From an uncultured Selenomonadaceae bacterium (lineage in GTDB: Bacteria > Bacillota > Negativicutes > Selenomonadales > Selenomonadaceae), in NCBI GenBank assembly GCA_902778455.1, contig CACYXR010000003.1, forward strand, positions 41,778 to 105,777: a stretch of DNA of 64,000 bases. Reading direction: 5' to 3'. A model generated the notes under the pieces. That model had not been told where the DNA came from and made no database searches. It saw only the letters and a list, made by a program, of their open reading frames with translations. Positions within the stretch are counted from its first letter, which is position 1. The number at the start of each line of letters is the position of its first letter. Below are positions 25,764-33,233 of this stretch, piece by piece. A program made the translations under genes and the position numbers.

Positions 25764-25908
25764 AATGGGAAGGCTCCTTTCTGCATATCCTTCTTAAAAT
25801 ATAGATATTATCGGCACGATACGAATGTGCCTCTGTATTCCGCATTCGCAAATCCAAAAGAATAAATTCGCTATACGACGCAAAAAATCCTTCTTTCGCG
25901 CAAAAATT

Positions 25909-26622
25909 TTATCCTCCCAGATACGCTTTCCGCACTTCCTCGCTGGCAGCCAGTTCTTTTGCGCCGCCGGAAAGGGCAATGCGGCCCGTTTCAAGGACAT
26001 AGGCGCGATGCGCAATGGAAAGGGCCATGTTCGCGTTCTGCTCGACGAGCAGCACCGTCGTGCCCGTCTTGTTGATGTCCACGATGATGTTGAAAATCTC
26101 ACGAATCAAAAGCGGCGCGAGTCCCATCGACGGCTCGTCGAGCAGCAGGAGCCGCGGGCGGCTCATCAGCGCGCGGCCCATGGCCAGCATTTGCTGCTCG
26201 CCGCCGGACAATGTGCCCGCCGCCTGTTCCTTGCGTTCCAAAAGCCGGGGGAACCGCTCGAAGACCATATTCATATCGGCCTCGATACCGTCGGCATCGT
26301 CCCGCGTAAAAGCTCCGAGCTCCAGATTTTCCATGACGGTCATGTTCGCGAAGATACGCCGCCCCTCCGGCACCTGCGAGATGCCCAGTTTGACGATGGA
26401 CTGCGCCGGACGGCCCGCGATGGACTCGCCCTCGAACAGGATGTCCCCCTCCTTCGGCTTCAAAAGCCCGGAGATTGTGCGGAGCGTCGTGGACTTCCCG
26501 GCGCCGTTGGAGCCGATCAATGTGACGATCTCACCCTGCCGCACGGTCAGGCTCACCCCCTTGATGGCGTGGATGGCCCCGTAATAGACATGAATGTCCT
26601 TGATTTCCAACATATCAGCCAT
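25909..26622 (-). CDS. livF: Branched-chain amino acid ABC transporter ATPase LivF
   Basis: This 237-residue ABC ATPase has Walker A GSNGAGKSTTLRTISG, signature LSGGEQQMLAMGRALM and Walker B RLLLLDEPSMGLAP. The order livJ-H-M-G-F and the opening MLEIKDIHVYYGAIHAIKGV identify LivF. Its ATG shares a base with the livG stop. It pairs with LivG to power the LivHM permease. Confidence 0.95.
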   Translation of the reverse strand: MADMLEIKDIHVYYGAIHAIKGVSLTVRQGEIVTLIGSNGAGKSTTLRTISGLLKPKEGDILFEGESIAGRPAQSIVKLGISQVPEGRRIFANMTVMENLELGAFTRDDADGIEADMNMVFERFPRLLERKEQAAGTLSGGEQQMLAMGRALMSRPRLLLLDEPSMGLAPLLIREIFNIIVDINKTGTTVLLVEQNANMALSIAHRAYVLETGRIALSGGAKELAASEEVRKAYLGG

Positions 26623-27392
26623 CAGGCGTCACCTCCCAAATACGCGCGGATGACCTCCGGATTTTTCTGGATTTCCTCCGGCGTTCCTTTGGCGATAATC
26701 TGCCCGTATTCGAGCACATAGATTCGCTCGCAGATGCCCATGACGAGGCTCATGTCATGCTCGATCAAGAGGATCGTCAGTGAGAACTGATCGCGAATCC
26801 AGCGAATCATATCCATCAGTTCCTGCGTCTCCTGCGGATTCATGCCTGCCGCCGGTTCATCCAGCAGCAGGAGCTTCGGCTTCGCCGCCAAAGCGCGGGC
26901 AATTTCCAGCCGACGCTGGGCGCCGTAAGGCAGATTTTTCGCCGTCTCGCCGGCCTTGTCCGCCAGCTTGAATATTTCGAGGAAGCGCATACTCTCCCGC
27001 GTCACTTCCTCCTCTTCGGAAAAATACCGCCCGACGCGCAGGATTGCTTCGGCCAGCCCATATTTGACGTGCTGATGGCAAGCGATTTTCACGTTGTCCA
27101 GCACCGAGAGTTCGGAAAAGAGCCGGATATTCTGGAACGTGCGGGCGATGCCGCGCTGGGTGATCTGGTACGGCTTCAGCCCCACAAGGCTGTCCCCCTC
27201 GAATTCGATATGGCCGCTGGTGGGCTGGTATACCCCGGTGAACAAGTTGAAGGCGGTGGTCTTTCCCGCGCCGTTGGGGCCGATCAGGCCGATCAATTCG
27301 CCCGGATTGATATACATATTGAAGTCGGAAACGGCTTTGAGGCCGCCGAACATTTCCACGACGTTCGTCGCCTTGAGAAGCGGTTCAGCCAT
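26622..27392 (-). CDS. livG: Branched-chain amino acid ABC transporter ATPase LivG
   Basis: This 256-residue ATPase starts MAEPLLKATNVVEMFGGLKA. Walker A is GPNGAGKTTAFNLFTG; the Walker B region is KLLLLDEPAAGMNPQETQEL, with the LivG-specific AAGMN; the C-terminal IYVLEYGQIIAKGTPEEI is typical. The signature motif is degenerate (LPYGAQRRLEIARAL), as is normal for this family. The start at 27392 overlaps livM by 8 nt and follows GGAAGGGGG. Confidence 0.95.
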   Translation of the reverse strand: MAEPLLKATNVVEMFGGLKAVSDFNMYINPGELIGLIGPNGAGKTTAFNLFTGVYQPTSGHIEFEGDSLVGLKPYQITQRGIARTFQNIRLFSELSVLDNVKIACHQHVKYGLAEAILRVGRYFSEEEEVTRESMRFLEIFKLADKAGETAKNLPYGAQRRLEIARALAAKPKLLLLDEPAAGMNPQETQELMDMIRWIRDQFSLTILLIEHDMSLVMGICERIYVLEYGQIIAKGTPEEIQKNPEVIRAYLGGDA

Positions 27393-28338
27393 CGTTCCTG
27401 TCCCCCTTCCGGAAGCGCTTGAATGGCGCAAGGCTGGTCAATTCCATATAACCGAAAAGGCCCTGCGGACGATAGAACATTAAAAGGATCAGCGCCAACG
27501 CGTAAATAATCATGCGGTATTCAGGCCAGTCCGCAAGGATCGCCGAAATGAAGGTCACGACGAAAGCACCGGCCACCGCGCCGGTAATCGAGCCGAGACC
27601 GCCGAGCACCACCATGATCAGATAATTGAAGGACTGCATGAAAGTAAACGAAAGCGGCGTGATGATATAGAAGACATGGGCGAACAGGCCGCCCGCCACG
27701 CCCGCGAAAGCCGCGCCGATAGTGAAGGCCATGACCTTGTATTTCGTCGTGTTGACGCCCATCGCCTCCGCCGCAATCTCGTTCTCGCGAATCGCGATGC
27801 AGGCGCGCCCATGAGTCGAGTTCACGAAATTCTTGATGATGAACAGCGTTGCGAGAAGCCAGAAGAAAACCCAGGGGAACGTCGTCAGGTGCGGGATGCC
27901 CGAAAAGCCCGCCGCGCCGCCGACGTACTGAATATTCATCAGCACGATGCGGATGATCTCCGAAAGCCCCAAAGTCGCAATCGCCAGATAGTCGCCGGAG
28001 AGGCGCAGCGTCGGAAGCCCGATCAGGCAGCCGAGGGCGCCCGCCGCCGCGCCGCCCGCCAGGAGCGCCGCGAGAAACGGCAGATGAAAATTCGTAGTCA
28101 GCACCACCGACACATAAGCGCCGACGGCCATGAAGCCTGCGTGCCCGAGGGAGAACTGGCCGGTATAGCCGTTGATCAGGTTCAGGCTCGCCGCCATGAT
28201 GATATTGATGCCGATGATTAAAATATTCAGCTTCCAAAACGAACCGATAATTCCCGCTTCCATCAGGCCGTAAAGCACGGCAAAAATGGCGAGCCCCAGT
28301 GCGAACATGACGGCGTCACGTTTTTGCGATGTATTCAT
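27385..28338 (-). CDS. livM: Branched-chain amino acid permease LivM
   Basis: This 317-residue inner-membrane permease has about nine hydrophobic segments. NLINGYTGQFSLGHAGFMAVGAY is the LivM signature, and SGIPHLTTFPWVFFWLL and RENEIAAEAMGVNTTKYKVMAF follow the family pattern, including the EAA-like loop that contacts the ATPases. It is preceded by livH by 9 nt. Confidence 0.94.
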   Translation of the reverse strand: MNTSQKRDAVMFALGLAIFAVLYGLMEAGIIGSFWKLNILIIGINIIMAASLNLINGYTGQFSLGHAGFMAVGAYVSVVLTTNFHLPFLAALLAGGAAAGALGCLIGLPTLRLSGDYLAIATLGLSEIIRIVLMNIQYVGGAAGFSGIPHLTTFPWVFFWLLATLFIIKNFVNSTHGRACIAIRENEIAAEAMGVNTTKYKVMAFTIGAAFAGVAGGLFAHVFYIITPLSFTFMQSFNYLIMVVLGGLGSITGAVAGAFVVTFISAILADWPEYRMIIYALALILLMFYRPQGLFGYMELTSLAPFKRFRKGDRNDG

Positions 28339-28347
28339 GCCGCCACC

Positions 28348-29238
28348 TCACACTTTCTCCTGCGCGTCCCGGCCGAAAATACCGCTGGGACGGAACAGCA
28401 GGACGAGAATCAAAATCGCGAAAGCCGCCGCGTCGCGAAACGTCGAAGACAGGAATCCCGAAACGAACGCCTCGATGACGCCGAGAATCAGGCCGCCCAC
28501 CACCGCACCGGGCAGGCTGCCGATGCCGCCGAGCACCGCCGCGACGAACGCCTTGAGCCCCGGCATGATGCCCATCAGCGGATCGATGGAATTGTAATAG
28601 ACGCCGACCAGCACGCCGCCCGCCGCCGCCAGCGCCGAGCCGATGCCAAAGGTCGCGCCGATGACGCGGTCCGCGTCGATGCCCATCAGCTGCGCCGTCT
28701 CCGTGTCAAAGGAAACCGCGCGCATGGCCTTTCCGATTTTCGTCTTTTGGACAATATAAGTCAAAAGCAGGGTCAGCACGAAAGTAATCGCGAAAATCAA
28801 GACCTGCTGGCCGTTCACGATGAAATCGCCGATATGGAACGCGACGCTCGAATCAAAAACTTCGGGGAACGTGCGCGGCGTCGGCGAAACAAACAACATG
28901 CTCGTGTATTCAAGAAAAAACGAAACGCCGATAGCCGTAATCAAAAGTGAGATTCGCGGCGCGTGCCGAAGCGGCTTATAAGCGATACGCTCCACAAGGC
29001 AGCCGATCAGCCCCGTCACCACCATCGAAATGACCAGCGCGGGAAAAATGCCAAGTCCCGCCTGGGCCACCGCGAAAAATCCGATATAGGCGCCCACCAT
29101 GTAAATATCACCGTGGGCGAAATTGATCAATTTGATAATGCCGTAAACCATCGTATAGCCGAGGGCAATCAGCGCGTAAATGCTCCCGAGGGAAACACCG
29201 TTGATGAGCTGCTGCACCACTTGGCTCATGAAATCCAT
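28348..29238 (-). CDS. livH: Branched-chain amino acid permease LivH
   Basis: This 296-residue permease begins MDFMSQVVQQLINGVSLGSI and contains IALGYTMVYGIIKLINFAHG, the LivH signature. The ATG at 29238 is supported by GGAGTGG five bases upstream; the frame further upstream runs through a hairpin and repeat R4. It forms the membrane channel with LivM. Confidence 0.94.
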   Translation of the reverse strand: MDFMSQVVQQLINGVSLGSIYALIALGYTMVYGIIKLINFAHGDIYMVGAYIGFFAVAQAGLGIFPALVISMVVTGLIGCLVERIAYKPLRHAPRISLLITAIGVSFFLEYTSMLFVSPTPRTFPEVFDSSVAFHIGDFIVNGQQVLIFAITFVLTLLLTYIVQKTKIGKAMRAVSFDTETAQLMGIDADRVIGATFGIGSALAAAGGVLVGVYYNSIDPLMGIMPGLKAFVAAVLGGIGSLPGAVVGGLILGVIEAFVSGFLSSTFRDAAAFAILILVLLFRPSGIFGRDAQEKV

Positions 29239-29259
29239 TGAAACCACTCCACTTTTAAC

Positions 29260-29289
29260 AAAGAGGGCCGCATTGCTGCGGCCCTTTGC
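29260..29289 (-). terminator. Partial terminator between livJ and livH
   Basis: AAAGAGGGCCGC and GCGGCCCTTT form a strong stem; on the minus strand CTCTTTGTT follows. It could let a fraction of transcripts end after livJ, favouring the binding protein over the permease. Confidence 0.55.
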
Positions 29290-29300
29290 TTCCATTATCA

Positions 29301-29410
29301 GCCTTCCCCTCTGGGGAAGGTGGCAGCCGAAGGCTGACGGATGAGGTCTTGTGTGGCTCGCTAAAAACCTCACCCACCGGCTTCGCCGGTCCCCCCCAAA
29401 AGGGGAGGGC
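29301..29410. repeat. Long-hairpin repeat R4
   Basis: Starts GCCTTCCCCTCTGGGGAAGG, has CAGCCGAAGGCTGACGGATG and then CCTCACCCACCGGCTTCGCCGG, and ends AAAAGGGGAGGGC. It lies between livJ and livH. Confidence 0.82.
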
Positions 29411-29419
29411 TATGTCAAC

Positions 29420-30595
29420 TTACGGAACGATCTTCGCGACGACCTCGCGGCCTCCGTTCTTGTTCTCGAGAATGACAGCCTGCTTGATCGGGTTGTGATT
29501 CGCGTCCATCGAGATCGTGCCCGTGCCGGCCTTCAGGTTCTTCGTCTCGGCAATCGCCTTCGCGATCTTCTCCGAGTCGTCGGAGCCTGCGCGCTTCAGC
29601 GCGTCGATCAGCACCTTGCCGGCATCGTAGCCGAGAGCCGCGAACACGTTCGGCGCATGGCCGAACTTCTTGTTGTACGCATCCAGGAACGGCTTGACCT
29701 CCGAGTCCTTATCCGAATAATGGGTGCAGAAGAACGTGTTGTTGATGGCGTCCGCGCCGGCGATGTCCTTGACCTTCGGGTCGTCCCAGCCGTCCGTACC
29801 GAGGATCGGCGAAGTGATGCCCAGCTCGCGGGCCTGCTTGACGATCTTGCCGACTTCCTCATAATACGCCGGAACGAACATCACGTCCGCGCCCGCCGTC
29901 TTCAGCTTCGTCAGCGTCGCCTTGAAATCCTGGTCCTTCTGGACGAAGGCCTCTTCCATCAGCACCTTGCCGCCCGCGGCCTCGAACTTCTCCTTGAACA
30001 CCTGCGCGAGACTCTTGGAGTAATCGGACGAGGAATCGAAATAAATGACGGCCGTCTTCGCCTTCAGGTTTTCCTTCGCGAACTTGGCCATGACGTCGCC
30101 CTGCTGCGGGTCGATAAAGCAGCTGCGGAACACGAACGGCTGCACCTTGCCGTTGTCCACCGTGACCTTCGCGCTGGTCGCGCACGGCGCAAGGATAGGA
30201 ACCTTGTGCTCGGTGGCGACCTGCGTCTCCGCGATGACCGGAGCCGTCGTTGCCGGGCCGACCAACACTTTGACCTTATCGTCGGCAATCAGCTTCGTCG
30301 CCGAGTTCACAGCCTCGGAAGTCTCGGACTTCGTGTCCGCCTTCACGAGCTTGATCTTCTTTCCGTTAACGCCGCCCGCGGCATTGATCTCGTCAATGGC
30401 AAGTTCCAGGCCCTCGTAAGTCGCAACACCGTAGTTCGCCACGTTGCCCGTCAGCTCGAAATTCGCGCCGATCTTGATCTCGTTGGAGTCGGCCTTCTTG
30501 TCTCCGCCTCCTCCGCCGCAGCCCGTCAAAACGCCGCCGAGCATCATGACGCCGGCCAGAAGCGCGGCCATGCGTCCCTTTTTACCGAATTTCAT
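29420..30595 (-). CDS. livJ: Branched-chain amino acid substrate-binding lipoprotein
   Basis: This 391-residue periplasmic binding protein is of the type I fold (Peripla_BP_6). The signal peptide ends in the lipobox LTGC, with the lipidated cysteine at residue 26, followed by a Gly-rich linker. IKIGANFELTGNVANYGVATYEGLELAIDEINAAGG (seen as IKIGANFELTGN and ELAIDEINAAGG) is the family opening. GPATTAPVIAETQVA lines the ligand pocket. It is the first gene of livJHMGF. Ligand (Leu/Ile/Val) is inferred from the operon. Confidence 0.94.
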   Translation of the reverse strand: MKFGKKGRMAALLAGVMMLGGVLTGCGGGGGDKKADSNEIKIGANFELTGNVANYGVATYEGLELAIDEINAAGGVNGKKIKLVKADTKSETSEAVNSATKLIADDKVKVLVGPATTAPVIAETQVATEHKVPILAPCATSAKVTVDNGKVQPFVFRSCFIDPQQGDVMAKFAKENLKAKTAVIYFDSSSDYSKSLAQVFKEKFEAAGGKVLMEEAFVQKDQDFKATLTKLKTAGADVMFVPAYYEEVGKIVKQARELGITSPILGTDGWDDPKVKDIAGADAINNTFFCTHYSDKDSEVKPFLDAYNKKFGHAPNVFAALGYDAGKVLIDALKRAGSDDSEKIAKAIAETKNLKAGTGTISMDANHNPIKQAVILENKNGGREVVAKIVP

Positions 30596-30665
30596 GGAAA
30601 CCCCTCCTCAATAATTGCTGTCGCGCTTTTTTCTATAAATATGAGCGCAACGATGAAATGGGAAA

Positions 30666-30699
30666 CAAAAAACTCCATGCGGCACTGCTCCGCATGGAG
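30666..30699 (-). terminator. Terminator after gmhA
   Basis: CTCCATGCGG (30673-30682) and CCGCATGGAG (30690-30699) pair; on the minus strand six T follow. It separates the gmhA unit from livJ. Confidence 0.85.
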
Positions 30700-30765
30700 C
30701 TTATTATATGTTACGACTTTTTAATAGTCAATAGTACGCGAGAGAAAAACGGAATGTATACTTTT

Positions 30766-31410
30766 TTAGAAGAATTCTTCTTCTGCCGCGATGCAGATTG
30801 CGTGATAGACAGGAAGGTGCAGCTCCTGGATGCGATACGTTTCGTCCTCCGGCACCGCAATCGTAATATCCGCAAGCGGTTTCAGCTTTCCGCCGGAACG
30901 CCCCGTCAGCGCGATGGTTTTCATCCCCCGCACCCTTCCAATCGCAACAGCGTAAAGGACATTCTTCGAGTTGCCCGACGTGCTGATCGCGAGCAGTACG
31001 TCTCCCTCGCGCCCGAGTCCGAGCACCTGCTGGGCAAAGACGAGATCGGCGGCCTGGTCGTTGGCGAAGGCCGTGCCGAGAGCCACCGCATTGACCAGCG
31101 AGATCGCCGGCAGCGCGCCCTGCAGATTTTCATAAAGGTAATCGGCGTCCTGCGGGAACGCCGTTTTCATCTTTTCCCGCGCCGATTCCGGCAGCGGTCG
31201 TTTTTTCAGGAACCCCTTCATCAGCTCGCCGACGATATGCTCGGCGTCCGCCGCGCTGCCGCCGTTGCCGCAGAGGAGCAGCTTCCCCCCCGCGTGATAC
31301 GCTGCGCAGATCGTTTCCGCCGCCTCGCAAATATCGGCGCGGCACGCTTCCAATGCCGGACAGCGCTCAAAAAGCACCTCCAGCGTTTTTTTCGTCGAAT
31401 CCTTCATCAT
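30766..31410 (-). CDS. gmhA: Phosphoheptose isomerase (SIS domain)
   Basis: This 214-residue SIS-domain enzyme converts sedoheptulose-7-phosphate to glycero-manno-heptose-7-phosphate for LPS inner core. Motifs include LLLCGNGGSAADAEHIVGEL, LAISTSGNSKNVLYAVAIG and the C-terminal histidine pair region QELHLPVYHAICIAAEE. Its presence supports a diderm envelope. The start overlaps the upstream gene by 4 nt (ATGA). A closely related SIS protein such as DiaA is a less likely alternative. Confidence 0.88.
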   Translation of the reverse strand: MMKDSTKKTLEVLFERCPALEACRADICEAAETICAAYHAGGKLLLCGNGGSAADAEHIVGELMKGFLKKRPLPESAREKMKTAFPQDADYLYENLQGALPAISLVNAVALGTAFANDQAADLVFAQQVLGLGREGDVLLAISTSGNSKNVLYAVAIGRVRGMKTIALTGRSGGKLKPLADITIAVPEDETYRIQELHLPVYHAICIAAEEEFF

Positions 31411-32057
31411 CTGCTCCTGTACCAGTCCGCCGTGCGCTTCGGCTCATAGTCGGTGCCGTTGCTCTCCCCCGCCGGAAAACTGCGCGCCGCCTTCGGCGGG
31501 CGAATGTCGGGAATCGGGAACGGTGCCTGCTGCGGCTCCTGACGATAGGCATTGACCCGGGACGCCGTTTTTCCGCGAATCCCTCCAAAAAACCGCGACA
31601 GGAACCGGAACGCCAAATAAATCAATACGCCGTTGATTAAGAGCCCGAAGAAATCCCCCATGAAGCTGCCCGCGCCGAATCCGAGAAGATTCCCCAAAAG
31701 GCCGCCGAGCATCATGCCGCCCGCCAGGAGCCCCATATTCCGCATCATGTTTCCCCAGCGGGTGCCGCGGTACGGCACGGAATCCACACCCGTACGCCCC
31801 GAAGGCGACGCCGCTCTCGGCGCGGCGGACGGAATATCGCTTGCCTTCTGCGAAGGACGGTACTGCTGGTTCGGACGTGCGTTCTGCTGCGGCGTATTCA
31901 TACGCGGCGCCTGCGGCCTCGGCGTATTCATGCGCGGCGTTGTCACGCGCGGGGCGCGCATCCCCCCGACGGCGGCCTCCGCATTTTCCGGCAGGCTCGC
32001 CGCCGAGATTGTCAAAAGCCCCGCAGCAACAATCGCTATAATCTTTTTCCGCTTCAT
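31407..32057 (-). CDS. Exported Pro-rich protein with Gly-rich membrane segments
   Basis: This 216-residue protein has a signal peptide (KIIAIVAAGLLTISAASLPENAEA), a Pro/Arg/Asn-rich region with near-repeats (PRMNTPRPQAPRMNTPQQN, about residues 38-60), then two hydrophobic Gly-rich segments (MGLLAGGMMLGGLLGNLLGFG and FFGLLINGVLIYLAFRFL). The layout resembles envelope proteins of the Tim44/MgtC-like small membrane type but I do not recognise a family. It is translationally coupled to gmhA. Confidence 0.65.
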   Translation of the reverse strand: MKRKKIIAIVAAGLLTISAASLPENAEAAVGGMRAPRVTTPRMNTPRPQAPRMNTPQQNARPNQQYRPSQKASDIPSAAPRAASPSGRTGVDSVPYRGTRWGNMMRNMGLLAGGMMLGGLLGNLLGFGAGSFMGDFFGLLINGVLIYLAFRFLSRFFGGIRGKTASRVNAYRQEPQQAPFPIPDIRPPKAARSFPAGESNGTDYEPKRTADWYRSR

Positions 32058-32075
32058 AATTATATATGAGGCCTC

Positions 32076-32351
32076 CTACTCCGCATGCGCTTTTATATCG
32101 TCAGGGAATGCATAAATCTCGCCCAGGGTGTCCAGTTCCCCCGACAGATAACGGTCAATGTCGTGTACGTCGACAAAAAGCTTGCAGTCAATATCCAGAT
32201 AGCCCTGCTCCCTGCCGCCCGAAACGTCACGCACAGCAACCAGCTTCTCGCGCAGCGCCTCGCATTCCGAGCGCGTCGCATGGATATCCAGCTTGATCAG
32301 CGGCACGCCGTATTCCCTCAAAACTTCCTGCATCGTCAATCGCTCTGACAA
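32076..32351 (-). CDS. Small hypothetical protein
   Basis: This 91-residue protein begins MSERLTMQEVLREYGVPLIK and contains a CEALREKLVAVRD segment and an acidic C-terminus. No domain is recognised. It sits 18 nt upstream of the exported Pro-rich protein in the same orientation and probably shares its transcript. Confidence 0.55.
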   Translation of the reverse strand: MSERLTMQEVLREYGVPLIKLDIHATRSECEALREKLVAVRDVSGGREQGYLDIDCKLFVDVHDIDRYLSGELDTLGEIYAFPDDIKAHAE

Positions 32352-32419
32352 TGGTATCGCTCCTCAAGTATTTATCGACGCAATTATGCGAGGATAATCT
32401 GATTTTCTAATGAAAAAGG

Positions 32420-32459
32420 GGAATCACTGAACAAGTCCGGCATCTTATTCAGTGATTCC
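32420..32459. repeat. Inverted repeat A2 acting as terminator and coding tail
   Basis: GGAATCACTGA (32420-32430) and TCAGTGATTCC (32449-32459) are perfect 11-bp arms. On the minus strand CCCCTTTTTC follows, so it can act as a terminator. The stop codon of the small gene at 32445 lies inside it. Confidence 0.75.
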
Positions 32460-32618
32460 CTTTTCCTCTTTCCTCTCGCCGTCCCTCGCCAGGATCCGCT
32501 CCAGCGAGCGTATCGCGTAACGCTGGGTCTCGTAATCGAGATCGCTGGCTTCCGCCGCCATGCGCTTTTTCATCTCGTCAAGCTGCCGCGTGAGCCGCAG
32601 CCGCGTTTCCTTGTCCAT
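32445..32618 (-). CDS. Small charged helical protein (57 aa)
   Basis: This short gene reads MDKETRLRLTRQLDEMKKRM followed by AAEASDLDYETQRYAIRSLE and a charged tail. The start has a strong GTGGAGGA ribosome site. The protein is almost entirely predicted helix with heptad-like spacing. Its last residues (EEKGITE) are encoded by the arm of inverted repeat A2, which also supplies the stop codon. Function is unknown. Confidence 0.6.
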   Translation of the reverse strand: MDKETRLRLTRQLDEMKKRMAAEASDLDYETQRYAIRSLERILARDGERKEEKGITE

Positions 32619-32703
32619 TCCTCCACCCCGCTTTTCAAAACGATTATACCTTCCGTGCCGCTTCCGCGCAAATCTTTCAGATTTCTTTCATGTTATGTTC
32701 GTT

Positions 32704-32719
32704 TGTTGCACGTGAAACA
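32704..32719. promoter_or_regulatory. parS: parS site (ParB/Spo0J centromere)
   Basis: TGTTGCACGTGAAACA matches the bacterial consensus TGTTNCACGTGAAACA at all defined positions. A half-site (GTGTGAAACA) follows at 32744-32753. ParB-CTP clamps load at such sites and recruit SMC; parS sites usually cluster near oriC, so the window is probably origin-proximal. Confidence 0.88.
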
Positions 32720-32761
32720 TTCGGAAATGATTTCCGATTTTTTCGTGTGAAACAATTTCGT

Positions 32762-32790
32762 TTGACAAACCGCCTGTATCATGTTTTACT
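32762..32790 (+). promoter_or_regulatory. Promoter for the 32823 gene
   Basis: TTGACA (32762-32767), 17-nt spacer, TTTACT (32785-32790) with an upstream TG giving an extended -10. Confidence 0.5.
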
Positions 32791-32822
32791 AAACATATTA
32801 TTGATTTGGAAAGGTGATTTTC

Positions 32823-33209
32823 TTGGTTCTCATTTACGTTCTCCTGGGGTGTCTCGTAGCACTCTTCCTTTTCGAGATGTGGCGCCAGCTTTACAAGCTG
32901 AACACTGTCAACAACCTGATCCGCACTTACGAGCATGACGTGGAAAACCCGAAGCTCATCGACGAGATGTACGACTTTTGCCTGAAGGACCGCAAGCTGA
33001 AAAAGGTCATGGCGAAATACAATCCGACGAAGGAGGACTTCGACAAGCTCTACCACAAACTGCTGCTTTGGACGAATTTCCGCAAGTACCGGCGGTTCGT
33101 ACCAATCTCGTCGTTCTTCGCAGTCTATTCCCTCGACTACATGCTGTCCCACAAGGACATGGACGCCTGCGACCTGTCGAAGAAAATGTGCAATTTCTTC
33201 AATATATGA
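32823..33209 (+). CDS. Small membrane-anchored hypothetical protein
   Basis: This 128-residue protein has one N-terminal membrane segment (VLIYVLLGCLVALFLFEMW) and a soluble, charged domain with several aromatic residues (LLLWTNFRKYRRFVP, FAVYSLDYML). The TTG at 32823 is six bases after AAAGGTG; a GTG at 32814 is too close to its ribosome site. No family recognised. It lies immediately downstream of parS. Confidence 0.6.
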   Translation: MVLIYVLLGCLVALFLFEMWRQLYKLNTVNNLIRTYEHDVENPKLIDEMYDFCLKDRKLKKVMAKYNPTKEDFDKLYHKLLLWTNFRKYRRFVPISSFFAVYSLDYMLSHKDMDACDLSKKMCNFFNI

Positions 33210-33233
33210 TTTTCATCCAAAGGAGGACTCCCC

